Shown piece by piece: positions 37,401-45,662 of a stretch of 64,000 bases of DNA (position 1 is the first letter of the stretch; each line of letters starts with the position of its first letter). The stretch is from Motiliproteus sp047633175 (GTDB taxonomy: Bacteria > Pseudomonadota > Gammaproteobacteria > Pseudomonadales > Balneatricaceae), in the NCBI GenBank assembly GCA_047633175.1, contig JBLIEQ010000024.1, forward strand, positions 1 to 64,000. The letters run 5' to 3'. The position numbers were made by a program, and so were the translations under genes. The notes beneath the pieces are model-generated. The model saw nothing but the letters and a program-made list of their open reading frames with translations. It did not search any database and was not told where the DNA came from.

Positions 37401-39120
37401 GGCACTGGTTCTGGCCGAACGAGGGGCCGGGATGATTCCCGAATCTGCGGCGCTTGAGTCTCAGATCGACAGCGTTCAGCAGGCGCTGCAGCAGCACCAG
37501 CAGCAGTTGCAGTATCAGCGGCTGTTGGGTGTGCAGCAGGAGTTGCAGGTAGCCGCTGATGCCAGAACGCTGACTCCGGCCTGGGAAAAACAACTGTTAA
37601 CACGTCTGATCGAGTTTGAAGCTCAGCAGGGGGATCCTGACTTTAGTCGCCGACTGCGCCAGCAGCTGTCACAGGATCTTCTCGATCAAGCCCAGACACT
37701 GCGGATCGACAAGCAGTTTGACAGGGCGCTGGAAGCGCTCGGCAGTGCTAGGCGTTTTGATCCCGAGATTGATGGCCTGGTTGCCGAGGCCGAATCGATC
37801 GAGCAGGCAGAGCAGCGCTATAAGACGGCGCAGGCAGAGGCGCGCGAGAAGGCGGCGGTCGAAGGTGCCAAGCAGAGCTTTAGCACTCAGATAGCGGCCA
37901 ATGATATACGTCAGGCGAAAAAGACCTTGAATTCTATAGCCAATAAGCTTAATTCCGAGGGCCTCTTTATCTCCCAGGAGGTGCCGGAGGCGTTTGCTTC
38001 GGCCTATTTGCGATTAGCCGCACAGCAGGCGAAGCGGCAGCGTTATCAGGATGCCAGTCAGTTAATAGCGGCGGGCCTGCACTATACGCCGGGTTCGGTG
38101 ACGTTAATTAGTAAGCAGGCTGAATATGGGGTGCAGCTTGATATTAAGCGTTTTTTGCGCGACGCGGAACAGGCCGGGGCCGATGATCTTGAGCCATTGC
38201 AACAGAGTCTGGGTCACTTCAAGGAGAGCGTCTCGGGGGGGCGCTATAAAAAGTTGCAAGCTACGTTGTATGCGCGTCTGCTCAAGCGGATTCAAGTGCT
38301 GCAGACGGTAGACGCTCCTGCAGCCGCGCATCTATTATCGAGGGCACAGCGTGTCTTTCCAAATGCCGCGGCGTTTAGCGATCTGGTCCTGAACAGCCCG
38401 CCTGAGGCGGACATGGTTGCGAGCCCTGCTGCTGGTGGAGTGACCGCACAGCAACCCACAGCCACGCCCGCTTCCTCTTTATCCACATCCAGGCCGGTAG
38501 GTCGTCCCTGCTCGCCGCAGTTGGCGGGTTACGGTTCAAGATCCAGGGCGATCTGTTATGACATGCTCGATGCCCAGCTACGAGCGCCCTATATGGTGGT
38601 GTTGCCGCAGCAAGGCGACGAACAGCTGGCGATCAGCAAATTCGAGATCTCGATCGCCGATTACAATCGTTACTGTGCTCTATCCGAACAGTGCTCGGCG
38701 TTGTCGTCAGACCCGCAGCTTCCAGTAACAGGTCTGAGTTCTACTCAGATCGAGGGTTATACGCGTTGGTTGACTGAGCGCACAGGGTTTTCCTATCGGC
38801 TACCCAGCCTGGCCGAGTGGCAATATGCGGCCAGGGCGACAGATCTCGAGCAGCCTCAAGATTTTAACTGCCGCCTGACGCAAGGCGGGACGGTGCTTAA
38901 AGGCAGGTCGCTAGTCGCTGTTAAGGCGGGTCAGGCCAATGCCTGGGGGGTTGTGAACTATTTAGGCAATGCCCAGGAGCTGGTGTCTCAGGGGGGGCAG
39001 CTGATGGCGGCGGGTGGTCATCATCAGGACAGGATGTCGGAATGCGCTATCACGCTCAGCCGTTCAGCAATTGCTAAGGGCGATGGTTTGACCGGGCTTC
39101 GCTTGCTCAAGGAAATATAA
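34408..39120 (+). CDS. ppkA: Membrane Ser/Thr kinase PpkA with periplasmic FGE-like domain
   Basis: 1570 residues. N-terminal tail (about 75-115) with three similar motifs (DDRTLVGPGP, EDQTRVGPGP, DDQTRISPQP). Kinase domain about 180-455: glycine loop GYGGMGDVYKAED, VAIKVL lysine, catalytic loop HSDFKPSN near 312, DFG near 331. One membrane segment about 474-495. A long helical, repeat-rich region (about 500-1330), then an FGE-like C-terminal domain (about 1370-1570: PYMVVLPQQGDEQLAISKFEIS, YRLPSLAEWQYAAR, NAQELV). The FGE signature is degenerate, so it likely serves as a ligand-binding sensor in the periplasm. It activates T6SS by threonine phosphorylation. No Fha gene is seen nearby. Confidence 0.92.
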   Translation: MEDFKSQLQAYIEGRVTLAHLQQRLKTDLRQSPEIAAVYHRALFGMLQQKVLPEAVYQSLASLIETFDPNDLSPDDGPQRDDDRTLVGPGPVAEAEDQTRVGPGPGAKIDDQTRISPQPMPQGTAEGTSSEPPLTKSEDQPRWGALPEADVQTSSSTGVSQWRKPFYQGPGTAPLGVGSVLKERFRLVEFIGYGGMGDVYKAEDSRRMDADDADPLVAIKVLNKTFRDHPESLRALQRETRKTQHLAHPNIINVFDFDRDRDNVFMTMELMKGRPLNEEIKAHPRGFALVEVLNYILGMAEALKYAHHKGVIHSDFKPSNVFVHQGVIKVFDFGIARAAKAGQHESGSVAATDVEVDSFDAGSLGALTPSYASPEMLDTEEWAPAPEDDIYALGCITYELLTGQHPFREGGQKVPGNVACAQGLKPVRIKQLSRGQWKALQRTLSFQRQLRTPCVQDFIDDFMPTEGVRSLTSRWLFWPGAVVLIVGAAYFPVQALWQQRQVNAFVERLDSGSEAQITAQLAEIETYGITQRDLYFNDVRVKEALANFFVTRFEQQAAEDQYHAVDALIAQANRIYEDSRHIAEQTEVISKRRAQRLNELNAELTQILDADLEGFILTYRQLQPLLKIIRQVDRNSPMLRDPRAPVQYLAAVRAFGRQHDYAPAMAMLTVALTQFPERQDFLQEQLRLTRERKDYQRQQRIGELQQLLTRWNEQPVELDQSAEALTPLIELLELDAANPVALTARKRLMAALEAAIEPQLAANRWAPARQLLGQFSGALDLLERERLVRTIEQHQYAYEDGLKRLLRAINKAARSGNLGTASEDSALSLLSVLQQSAAAPSIVHQAQERIARGHLRQARLERSQQHWNAARGQLQAARALEVEGKVKGNTPLQTALEQELVSVTEAEARAQDGSPGEASLATEPGIAVEIAQLYQDFDASLLAPDELSLPRSEQALALLDQIEQLVPQEPRLNNARLQIAARYLKDAQTLVDRERLQEALVLAERGAGMIPESAALESQIDSVQQALQQHQQQLQYQRLLGVQQELQVAADARTLTPAWEKQLLTRLIEFEAQQGDPDFSRRLRQQLSQDLLDQAQTLRIDKQFDRALEALGSARRFDPEIDGLVAEAESIEQAEQRYKTAQAEAREKAAVEGAKQSFSTQIAANDIRQAKKTLNSIANKLNSEGLFISQEVPEAFASAYLRLAAQQAKRQRYQDASQLIAAGLHYTPGSVTLISKQAEYGVQLDIKRFLRDAEQAGADDLEPLQQSLGHFKESVSGGRYKKLQATLYARLLKRIQVLQTVDAPAAAHLLSRAQRVFPNAAAFSDLVLNSPPEADMVASPAAGGVTAQQPTATPASSLSTSRPVGRPCSPQLAGYGSRSRAICYDMLDAQLRAPYMVVLPQQGDEQLAISKFEISIADYNRYCALSEQCSALSSDPQLPVTGLSSTQIEGYTRWLTERTGFSYRLPSLAEWQYAARATDLEQPQDFNCRLTQGGTVLKGRSLVAVKAGQANAWGVVNYLGNAQELVSQGGQLMAAGGHHQDRMSECAITLSRSAIAKGDGLTGLRLLKEI

Positions 39121-39121
39121 T

Positions 39122-39811
39122 ATGCCCAGGACCTTGCTAGACCTGTCACGCAGCTACGCCGCCGGTCAGTTGGATCAACAGGCGTATCGACAGCAACGCC
39201 TCAGACTAATCCGCCAGCTGCTGCAGGCCACCGCGGACGTGACCTTGCCAGTAAGGGCGGATGGGTCAGCAGCGCCCGGCGTCGATAGCACGCGTGACGC
39301 TAAGGGATCAGCAGCGCCCAGCGTCGATAGCACGCGTGACTATACCCCGACGCGAGCGATGGCTCTGGCAGGTTCAGGACGGCGGATGAAAGCATTTATT
39401 GCGGCGGGCCTGCTACTCAGCGTGTTTGTGGTAGTCGCGGTCCTCGGTGTTCGGCCGGTCGATGGGCCCTGGGTAACGCCAGCTCGCAACCCCGAGGATC
39501 TGGTATCGAAAGCCGCGTCGTTAGCCGTAGTGCAGGAGACCCCGTTGCAGCGCCACCTGGCATCGATGTTGAGTCAGGAACGTTGGACCAGGGTGCAACT
39601 TCAGCAGTTTCGAAGAGCCTGGCAAGCCAGTACCGAAGCGGTTCTGCTGCAAACGCGGCAAGACCCGCGTTACCGCCAGCTGGTTGCACTATTAGAGAGC
39701 CAGGTGCGTGTATTAGAGGCGCTGGATCCCGAGGGTATTGAAGCCTCTGTCACCGACCGTATACGGCTGCTTGAGCAGTTACGTCGGCAGGTCTCGACGG
39801 TGGGCTCTTAA
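39122..39811 (+). CDS. Hypothetical single-pass membrane protein at end of T6SS operon
   Basis: 229 residues, starting 2 bases after the ppkA stop, so probably in the same operon. One membrane segment (about 89-110: MKAFIAAGLLLSVFVVVAVLG). The N-terminal part contains a 13-residue duplication (GSAAPGVDSTRD / GSAAPSVDSTRD). The C-terminal part is helical and Q/R/L-rich, probably periplasmic. No domain recognised. Its position suggests a partner of PpkA; the function is unknown. Its stop codon lies in the first unit of a 22-bp tandem repeat. Confidence 0.7.
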   Translation: MPRTLLDLSRSYAAGQLDQQAYRQQRLRLIRQLLQATADVTLPVRADGSAAPGVDSTRDAKGSAAPSVDSTRDYTPTRAMALAGSGRRMKAFIAAGLLLSVFVVVAVLGVRPVDGPWVTPARNPEDLVSKAASLAVVQETPLQRHLASMLSQERWTRVQLQQFRRAWQASTEAVLLQTRQDPRYRQLVALLESQVRVLEALDPEGIEASVTDRIRLLEQLRRQVSTVGS

Positions 39812-39900
39812 TTCCCCAGCTGAAGGCTCTTAATTCCCCAGCTGAAGGCTCTTAATTCCTCAGCTGAAGGCTCTCAATCCCTCAGCTGAAGGCTCCTGAA
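39803..39900 (+). repeat. 22-bp tandem repeat at the 3' end of the T6SS operon
   Basis: Four full units of GGCTCTTAATTCCCCAGCTGAA start at 39803, 39825, 39847 and 39869, with a partial fifth; the later units are slightly diverged. The first unit supplies the TAA stop of the upstream gene. Confidence 0.9.
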
Positions 39901-39902
39901 CG

Positions 39903-40057
39903 ATAGGCATCGCCACCGTTACCAGGCCGACACCGGTCTGGCGTGCCGGGTCACCCAGGCCACCGAGAACCTGTCCCCGAGTGACGCGATCGACTACGGC
40001 CCACAGGCCAAGGCAATGCTATACGCCGCCGAAACGGGCGTGCCGTGCTGTAAATAG
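39903..40057 (+). pseudogene. Short coding relic, possibly the C-terminal end of an old vgrG
   Basis: One frame reads ADTGLACRVTQATENLSPSD then QAKAMLYAAETGVPCC and stops at 40055. The Ala-rich, Cys-ending tail resembles VgrG C-termini in general, and the next relic downstream is from the DUF4123 gene, as after vgrG in the intact locus. There is no start or ribosome-binding site. The link to vgrG is tentative. Confidence 0.35.
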
Positions 40058-40194
40058 TGTGAAGCGGCTAGGCAGGCACAGCAGTCATAAGCTAGGGCAA
40101 CAGCAACGACAAGGAGTTATCAAGGCCATGATCGATACCTCGCAGGTAGAAAATATTCAGCGCTAGTTGTTCAGTACGACTGACGTTCAAAACC

Positions 40195-40913
40195 CGCACG
40201 CCGAGCAGCAGCAACTCGAACAGCCTCCCTCATCGCATCCCGAAGGATGCGGTGAGGCACGAACCGCATCGGGTGACTGGCTAAGCAAGATCGCCATCCA
40301 GAAAGGCCTAGCCGTCGAGCAGCTGCTGCAGGCTAACCCACGCGTGCGCTCCAACTCCGACCTGATCCTTACCGGTGAAGGGCTCGAGATTCCGCTGACA
40401 CAGACGCAAAAGCGGGACCTAAGATTGAAGCAAGAGCAAGAGCAAGAGCAAGAGCAGGAGCAGGAGCAGGAGCAAGAGCAGGAGCAGGAGCAAGAGCCGA
40501 CATCCGAGCCTATGTCCCGGGATCAGGCCCCGGCCAAGACCGGCACCGCGACAGCGGCAACTGATTCCGCGTTGATCTTGCCTGAATGTGCGTTTAGCGG
40601 GGACAAAAGTACCGCCGAAGCCAAGAGTGAACCCCTTTGTCAGGTCAAGTTGTATGAGATCGTTTACCTGACCGGTGACGCTCACGAAGGTTTTTATATC
40701 ACTGATGTATAAGGTAAAGATGTCCTGCTTGCCGAGCTGAAAGTCAATGAGAAGTTGATGGAGAAGCACCGGGATATCTGTAAGGGCACGCCTCAGGCTG
40801 CGCTGGAGACTGAGGCCCCGACAGATACGCAGCGTAAGGCTCACGGCAAGGCTTGGCAGGCTCATTTGGATAACAAATTTGGCACGCAGTGTCGGCAACC
40901 AGGAGCCCGATGA
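40195..40913 (+). pseudogene. Decayed copy of DUF4123 tail plus LysM candidate effector
   Basis: 40198-40230 matches the last codons of the DUF4123 gene. From 40263 (GDWLSKIAIQKG) the frame matches the N-terminus of the LysM protein at 18248 through FSGDKST and beyond. A stop at 40710 interrupts the match; homology continues in the same frame (LLAELKVNEKLMEKHRDICK versus ALREEITTNEALMKEYAELC) to a second stop at 40911. It lacks the first LysM residues, a start and most of the protein. It contains an expanded Glu-Gln repeat (40430-40497). Clearly a broken copy. Confidence 0.85.
40430..40497 (+). repeat. Hexanucleotide (CAAGAG/CAGGAG) expansion
   Basis: About eleven copies of a 6-base unit coding Glu-Gln. 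The intact LysM gene has only a short form (QELEQQ) at the same place, so the array expanded in this copy. Confidence 0.85.
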
Positions 40914-40947
40914 TCAGGAGTCTGCAAGCGGTACAGCCAGCCAGTTT

Positions 40948-41030
40948 CTGCATAAGCAACTGCAGCAGCATGCCCGCGAGTTTAATTTCTTCAAAGCCGT
41001 GCATCTGCTCGAGACTCAGCACGGGGAAAG
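40948..41030 (+). pseudogene. Internal fragment of tssG
   Basis: The sequence coding LQQHAREFNFFKAVHLLE matches tssG at about 8328-8386 with mostly silent differences, then diverges. About 80 bases only. It follows the LysM relic and marks the left border of the sugar-nucleotide island. Confidence 0.8.
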
Positions 41031-41281
41031 GCCTTATCTTTGTCGACTAATCATCCGCTCTACAGTGCGCTAGGCATTGAAAAAGTACTCGTCAGGCCGC
41101 ATATCGGGTACTGTTTCGTAAGGAACTGTTTCGTAATTCCTGGATGCTTCCGAAGATCTAAAAACGTGCTCTGTCCCTCATCCTTCTGTCCCTCATTTCT
41201 CAGCGGATGAGCGTTGCAATCCCATGCAGATGCTGTATCAATCATAAAAACCGTTAACTTCATTAATTAAAAGAAGTAGCT

Positions 41282-42562
41282 ATGACATTTAACCTCTCTG
41301 AAACACGCATCGCTGTTATTGGCCTCGGCTACGTCGGACTGCCTTTAGCGGTCGAGTTTGGCAAAAAGTACCCGACCATCGGTTTTGACATCAGCCAGTT
41401 GAGGGTCGATGAGTTATTACAAGGCCATGATGCGACGCTTGAGGTCGATGAACTCGAGCTTAAGGCCGCGCAGCAACTCTCCTTCGTTTCAAATTTAAGT
41501 GACATAGCCCACTGCAACGTCTATATCGTCACCGTGCCCACCCCGATCGATCAGCATAAACAACCCGATCTAACGCCGCTGATCAAGGCCAGCCAGAACC
41601 TGGCCCAGGTAGTTAGTAAAGGCGATGTAGTTATCTACGAGTCCACTGTCTATCCTGGCGCCACCGAAGAAGACTGCATCCCGGTGATTGAGCAGGGTAC
41701 CGACCTGGTCTTCAATAGCGACTTTTTCGCCGGTTACAGCCCGGAGCGGATCAACCCGGGAGATAAAGAGCACCGCGTTACCACGATCATGAAAGTGACC
41801 TCCGGTTCGACCCCCGAGGTCGCCGAGTTTGTCGATCAGCTGTATGGTTCTATTATTACTGCAGGTACCCACAAAGCACCCTCCATCAAGGTCGCAGAAG
41901 CCGCCAAGGTGATCGAGAACACTCAGCGCGATCTCAATATTGCACTGATCAATGAACTGGCGGTGATCTTTAACCTTCTGGGTATAGATACTCAGGCGGT
42001 GCTGGAGGCTGCGGGCACCAAGTGGAATTTTCTGCCGTTTCGTCCGGGTCTGGTGGGGGGGCACTGTATCGGTGTTGATCCTTATTACCTGACCCATAAG
42101 GCCCAGATGGTTGGCTATTACCCTGAGGTAATCCTGGCAGGTCGCCGCATCAACGATGGGATGGCGGCTTATGTCGTCAGCCAACTGGTCAAACGGATGA
42201 TCAAGCAGCGGTTACAGGTAGACGGGGCTCGAGTATTACTTATGGGCTTGACCTTTAAAGAAAATTGCCCCGACCTGCGCAACACCAAGGCGGTAGATAT
42301 CGTCAAGGAACTCGCTGAATACAGCATACAGGTGGATGTCTATGATCCCTGGGTCGATCCTGAACAGGCGCACAGAGAATACGCTATTACCCCAATCGCG
42401 GAGCCTGTGGCAGGCACCTATGACAGCATCATCCTGGCTGTTGCGCATGATCAGTTTAAAGCGATGAGCGCTGCCGATTACCGCCGACTCGGAAAGCCGG
42501 ATTCTGTGCTCTATGATCTCAAGTATATATTGGACGCCGCAGACGTGGACATCCGTCTGTAG
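41282..42562 (+). CDS. tviB: UDP-N-acetylhexosamine 6-dehydrogenase (TviB/WbpO type)
   Basis: 426 residues. Rossmann NAD motif IAVIGLGYVGLPLAVEFG (10-27), VTVPTPID, the YESTVYPGATEEDCIPV segment, the catalytic-site GGHCIGVDPYYLT near 257 and the late ENCPDLRNTKAVDIV. This pattern is the TviB/WbpO/WecC family, which oxidises UDP-HexNAc to the uronic acid for surface polysaccharides. ATG 41282; the gene downstream is the matching 4-epimerase (tviC), as in Vi-antigen and O-antigen loci. Confidence 0.9.
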   Translation: MTFNLSETRIAVIGLGYVGLPLAVEFGKKYPTIGFDISQLRVDELLQGHDATLEVDELELKAAQQLSFVSNLSDIAHCNVYIVTVPTPIDQHKQPDLTPLIKASQNLAQVVSKGDVVIYESTVYPGATEEDCIPVIEQGTDLVFNSDFFAGYSPERINPGDKEHRVTTIMKVTSGSTPEVAEFVDQLYGSIITAGTHKAPSIKVAEAAKVIENTQRDLNIALINELAVIFNLLGIDTQAVLEAAGTKWNFLPFRPGLVGGHCIGVDPYYLTHKAQMVGYYPEVILAGRRINDGMAAYVVSQLVKRMIKQRLQVDGARVLLMGLTFKENCPDLRNTKAVDIVKELAEYSIQVDVYDPWVDPEQAHREYAITPIAEPVAGTYDSIILAVAHDQFKAMSAADYRRLGKPDSVLYDLKYILDAADVDIRL

Positions 42563-42603
42563 TTTTTTAGTCAGCAATCGAATATCGAAACAGGATCTGA
42601 ATA

Positions 42604-43626
42604 GTGACCCGATACCAAACCATCAAGGCCGAACTTCAAGCCGCACCGCGTACCTGGTTGATCACCGGAGTGGCCGGTTTTATCGGCTCTAATCTGTTGG
42701 AAACCCTGCTCAAACTCGACCAGAGCGTGGAGGGGTTGGATAATTTCGCCACGGGACACCAGCGTAACCTCGACGAGGTGCAGTCGCTGGTAAGTCCGCA
42801 GCAGTGGGCTCGTTTTCGCTTGATCGAAGGGGATATTCGCAACCTGGCTGACTGTCAGCAAGCGGTGGCCGGCGTGGATTATGTGTTGCACCAGGCCGCA
42901 TTGGGATCGGTACCCCGTTCGCTTAACGATCCTATTACCACCAACGAAACCAATATCAGCGGCTTTCTGAATATGCTGGTGGCCGCACGCGATGCCGAGG
43001 TCAAAAGCTTTACCTACGCGGCATCCAGCTCCACCTACGGCGATCATCCGGGCCTCCCTAAGGTGGAAGACGTCATCGGCAAACCTTTGTCTCCTTATGC
43101 GGTAACCAAATACGTCAACGAACTCTATGCGGATGTGTTCGCAAGCTCCTATGGCTTCAAGACCATAGGTCTGCGTTACTTCAATGTATTCGGTAAGCGT
43201 CAGGATCCCGATGGTGCCTATGCCGCAGTGATCCCCAAGTGGACCGCAGCGATGATCCAGGGTGAACAGTTGTTTATTAACGGCGATGGCGAGACCAGCC
43301 GCGATTTTTGCTATATCGATAATGCCGTGCAGGCCAACCTGTTGGCTGCGACCGCCAGCGATGCGGCTAAAAACGAGGTCTACAACGTCGCGGTAGGGGA
43401 TCGTACTTCGCTCAATCAGCTGTTTGCGTTGTTACAAAAAAATCTGGAAGTCCAGAGTGTCGAGTATTCCACCCCTGCCGTCTATCGCGATTTCCGTGCC
43501 GGTGATGTACTCCACTCCCAGGCGGATATTGGTAAAGGGCAGAATCTATTGGGGTATGTACCCGTATATACGGTCGAAGCCGGTATCGAAGCGGCTATGC
43601 CCTGGTACGTGGGTTTTTTACATTGA
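42604..43626 (+). CDS. tviC: UDP-N-acetylglucos(uron)amine 4-epimerase (TviC/WbpP type)
   Basis: 340 residues, GTG start. Extended SDR: NAD motif ITGVAGFIGSNLLE near 21-34, catalytic ASSSTYGDHPGLPK with YAVTK at about 163, and LRYFNVFGKRQDPDGAYAAVIP typical of WbpP/TviC. It interconverts GlcNAc and GalNAc forms (or their uronates) of UDP-sugars. It follows tviB after about 40 bases. Confidence 0.9.
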   Translation: MTRYQTIKAELQAAPRTWLITGVAGFIGSNLLETLLKLDQSVEGLDNFATGHQRNLDEVQSLVSPQQWARFRLIEGDIRNLADCQQAVAGVDYVLHQAALGSVPRSLNDPITTNETNISGFLNMLVAARDAEVKSFTYAASSSTYGDHPGLPKVEDVIGKPLSPYAVTKYVNELYADVFASSYGFKTIGLRYFNVFGKRQDPDGAYAAVIPKWTAAMIQGEQLFINGDGETSRDFCYIDNAVQANLLAATASDAAKNEVYNVAVGDRTSLNQLFALLQKNLEVQSVEYSTPAVYRDFRAGDVLHSQADIGKGQNLLGYVPVYTVEAGIEAAMPWYVGFLH

Positions 43627-44235
43627 AACAATAATTCTAGCTATGCAAGCGCATGTGACAGCCTGTGCTTTGATTACTAAGTAACTTAATACAAGGCTAT
43701 ATTTATTGCTGGTTTTATTTACAGCGTAGTCGTATGGCAACAAAATTAAACTATGTGCTTATCATAATAGCTGTAAATACAGACTATAGTTTCAAACTCT
43801 ATTTACCATGGACGGTGCTCTATGCTTCTACTGGCGCTATAAAGCGCTATTTGAACATTCGTCTTCAGTCTGCTGGCAGTCTACGCGAGTTCTAGGTAGT
43901 CGACTCTTCCAGGCATTACTACCTTTCGATGATGTTATGCTATGTGTCATCTATGTCAGTAACAAGACGGCGATTACCGATGCTGTGATGGACAATACCT
44001 ACGCAAGAAGGCTGTTGTTGAATTTGTCGGAGAGCAGGCCGGTGTGCTTGCCTGGTTGCTAATGGCGAATTTGATGGCGCACCTGGTGGTGCTACCGTCT
44101 TATCGCGAGGGGATGGCCCAGTGGTTTTGGAGGCGGCCAGCATTGGCCGACCTGCCATCGTTACGGATGTGCCTGGCTGTCGGCAATCGATAGTACCGGG
44201 GAAAACAAGTTTTATCGTAAGGGTGCTTACCTGTT
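43627..44235 (+). other. AT-rich spacer between tviC and ugd
   Basis: About 610 bases. Only its last part (44080-44215) shows homology to a protein family, a glycosyltransferase relic listed separately. The rest is AT-rich; small open frames at 43808-44062 show no recognisable motif or ribosome-binding site. Confidence 0.55.
44080..44218 (+). pseudogene. C-terminal relic of a GT4-type glycosyltransferase
   Basis: LVVLPSYREGM is readable in the frame of 44083 and VLEAASIGRPAIVTDVPGCR followed by QSIVPGKTSF in the frame of 44121. Together they form the classic GT4 donor-binding end (PSYREGMP-x-VLLEAAS-x-GRP), split by a frameshift near 44118. The N-terminal acceptor domain is gone. It must be what is left of a polysaccharide glycosyltransferase. 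Confidence 0.75.
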
Positions 44236-45594
44236 ATGAATGTTACAGTTTTTGGTACAGGCTATGTTGGCCTGGTGCAAGCGGCAGTCCTTGCCGAAGT
44301 CGGTCACAATGTCATCTGTATCGACATCGATAAAGATAAAATCGAGCGTTTAAAACAGGGAAAGATCCCTATCTATGAGCCCGGTCTTTCGGCGCTGGTT
44401 GTGCAGAACGTGGCTGCTGGGCGTATTACCTTCACCACCGATGCGGCCATGGGTGTCGATCATGGAGATATTCAGTTTATTGCGGTGGGTACTCCACCGG
44501 ATGAAGATGGCAGCGCCGATCTTAAGTATGTGCTGGCGGTCGCCGAGACCATTGCCCGGCAGATGGCGGGCCATAAGACGATCGTTAATAAATCTACCGT
44601 CCCTGTAGGGACGGCGGACAAGGTCAAGGCAAGGGTGGCTCAGGTATTGTCTGAACGTGGCCTGACCCTCGGCTTTGATGTGGTCTCTAATCCTGAATTT
44701 TTGAAGGAAGGCTCTGCCATCAATGATTGCATGCGACCTGAGCGCATCATCATCGGTACCGATAGCGCGGCAGCAGAGGCACGGCTTCAAGAACTCTACG
44801 CCCCCTTTAGCCGTAACCATGACAAGATGATCGTGATGGATATCCGCAGCGCCGAGCTGACCAAGTATGCGGCTAACTGTATGTTGGCGACCAAGATCTC
44901 CTTTATGAATGAGATGGCGAATCTGGCCGAGCTACTGGGGGCGGATATCGAGATGATACGTAAGGGGATTGGCTCTGATCCCCGCATCGGCTACCAGTTT
45001 ATCTATCCGGGTTGCGGTTATGGTGGCTCCTGCTTTCCGAAAGATGTTCAGGCACTTAAACGTACGGCTGAGATCTTAGGTTACGAACCGCGAGTGTTGC
45101 GTGCGGTCGAGGCGGTTAACGAAGCGCAGAAAAACAAGCTGTTCGAACAGATTGCCAGACACTATCAGCAAAACCACAGCCAGCAGGACCTGCGCGGTAA
45201 GACGTTTGCACTCTGGGGGCTCAGTTTTAAACCCAATACCGACGATATGCGCGAGGCCGCGTCCCGGGTGCTGATGGAAGCCCTCTGGGCTGCCGGTGCC
45301 AGGGTTCAGGCATTTGATCCAGAAGCGATGGAGGAGGCGCAACGGCTCTACGGCCTGCGCGATGATCTGACGCTGGTCGGGACCAAAGAGGCGGCCCTGC
45401 AGGGGGCCGATGCCTTGGTTATCGTGACCGAGTGGCAGAGTTTCCGGGCACCGGATTTTGAGCTGATCAAGGATCGCCTTAGTGACGCGGTGATCTTTGA
45501 TGGCCGTAATCTGTATGAACCCGAGCGTGTCGAAAGCCAGGGGCTGGCTTACTATGCCATCGGCCGCGGGCGGTCTGTGCTGCAGAGTAAATAA
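44236..45594 (+). CDS. ugd: UDP-glucose 6-dehydrogenase
   Basis: 452 residues. NAD motif MNVTVFGTGYVGLVQAA, IAVGTPPDEDGSADL, NKSTVPVGTADKV, the substrate-binding YPGCGYGGSCFPKDV near 258 (catalytic Cys) and FALWGLSFKPNTDDMREA. It oxidises UDP-glucose to UDP-glucuronate. Unlike TviB it carries the GGSCFPKD signature. The gene after it is an epimerase of the UDP-glucuronate type, so the two fit one pathway to UDP-galacturonate. Confidence 0.93.
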   Translation: MNVTVFGTGYVGLVQAAVLAEVGHNVICIDIDKDKIERLKQGKIPIYEPGLSALVVQNVAAGRITFTTDAAMGVDHGDIQFIAVGTPPDEDGSADLKYVLAVAETIARQMAGHKTIVNKSTVPVGTADKVKARVAQVLSERGLTLGFDVVSNPEFLKEGSAINDCMRPERIIIGTDSAAAEARLQELYAPFSRNHDKMIVMDIRSAELTKYAANCMLATKISFMNEMANLAELLGADIEMIRKGIGSDPRIGYQFIYPGCGYGGSCFPKDVQALKRTAEILGYEPRVLRAVEAVNEAQKNKLFEQIARHYQQNHSQQDLRGKTFALWGLSFKPNTDDMREAASRVLMEALWAAGARVQAFDPEAMEEAQRLYGLRDDLTLVGTKEAALQGADALVIVTEWQSFRAPDFELIKDRLSDAVIFDGRNLYEPERVESQGLAYYAIGRGRSVLQSK

Positions 45595-45662
45595 TAGAAT
45601 TTACGTTATTTTTATGGCTGTGATTGATGCCTACCACATCCATTTTACGATGAGGGAATATT

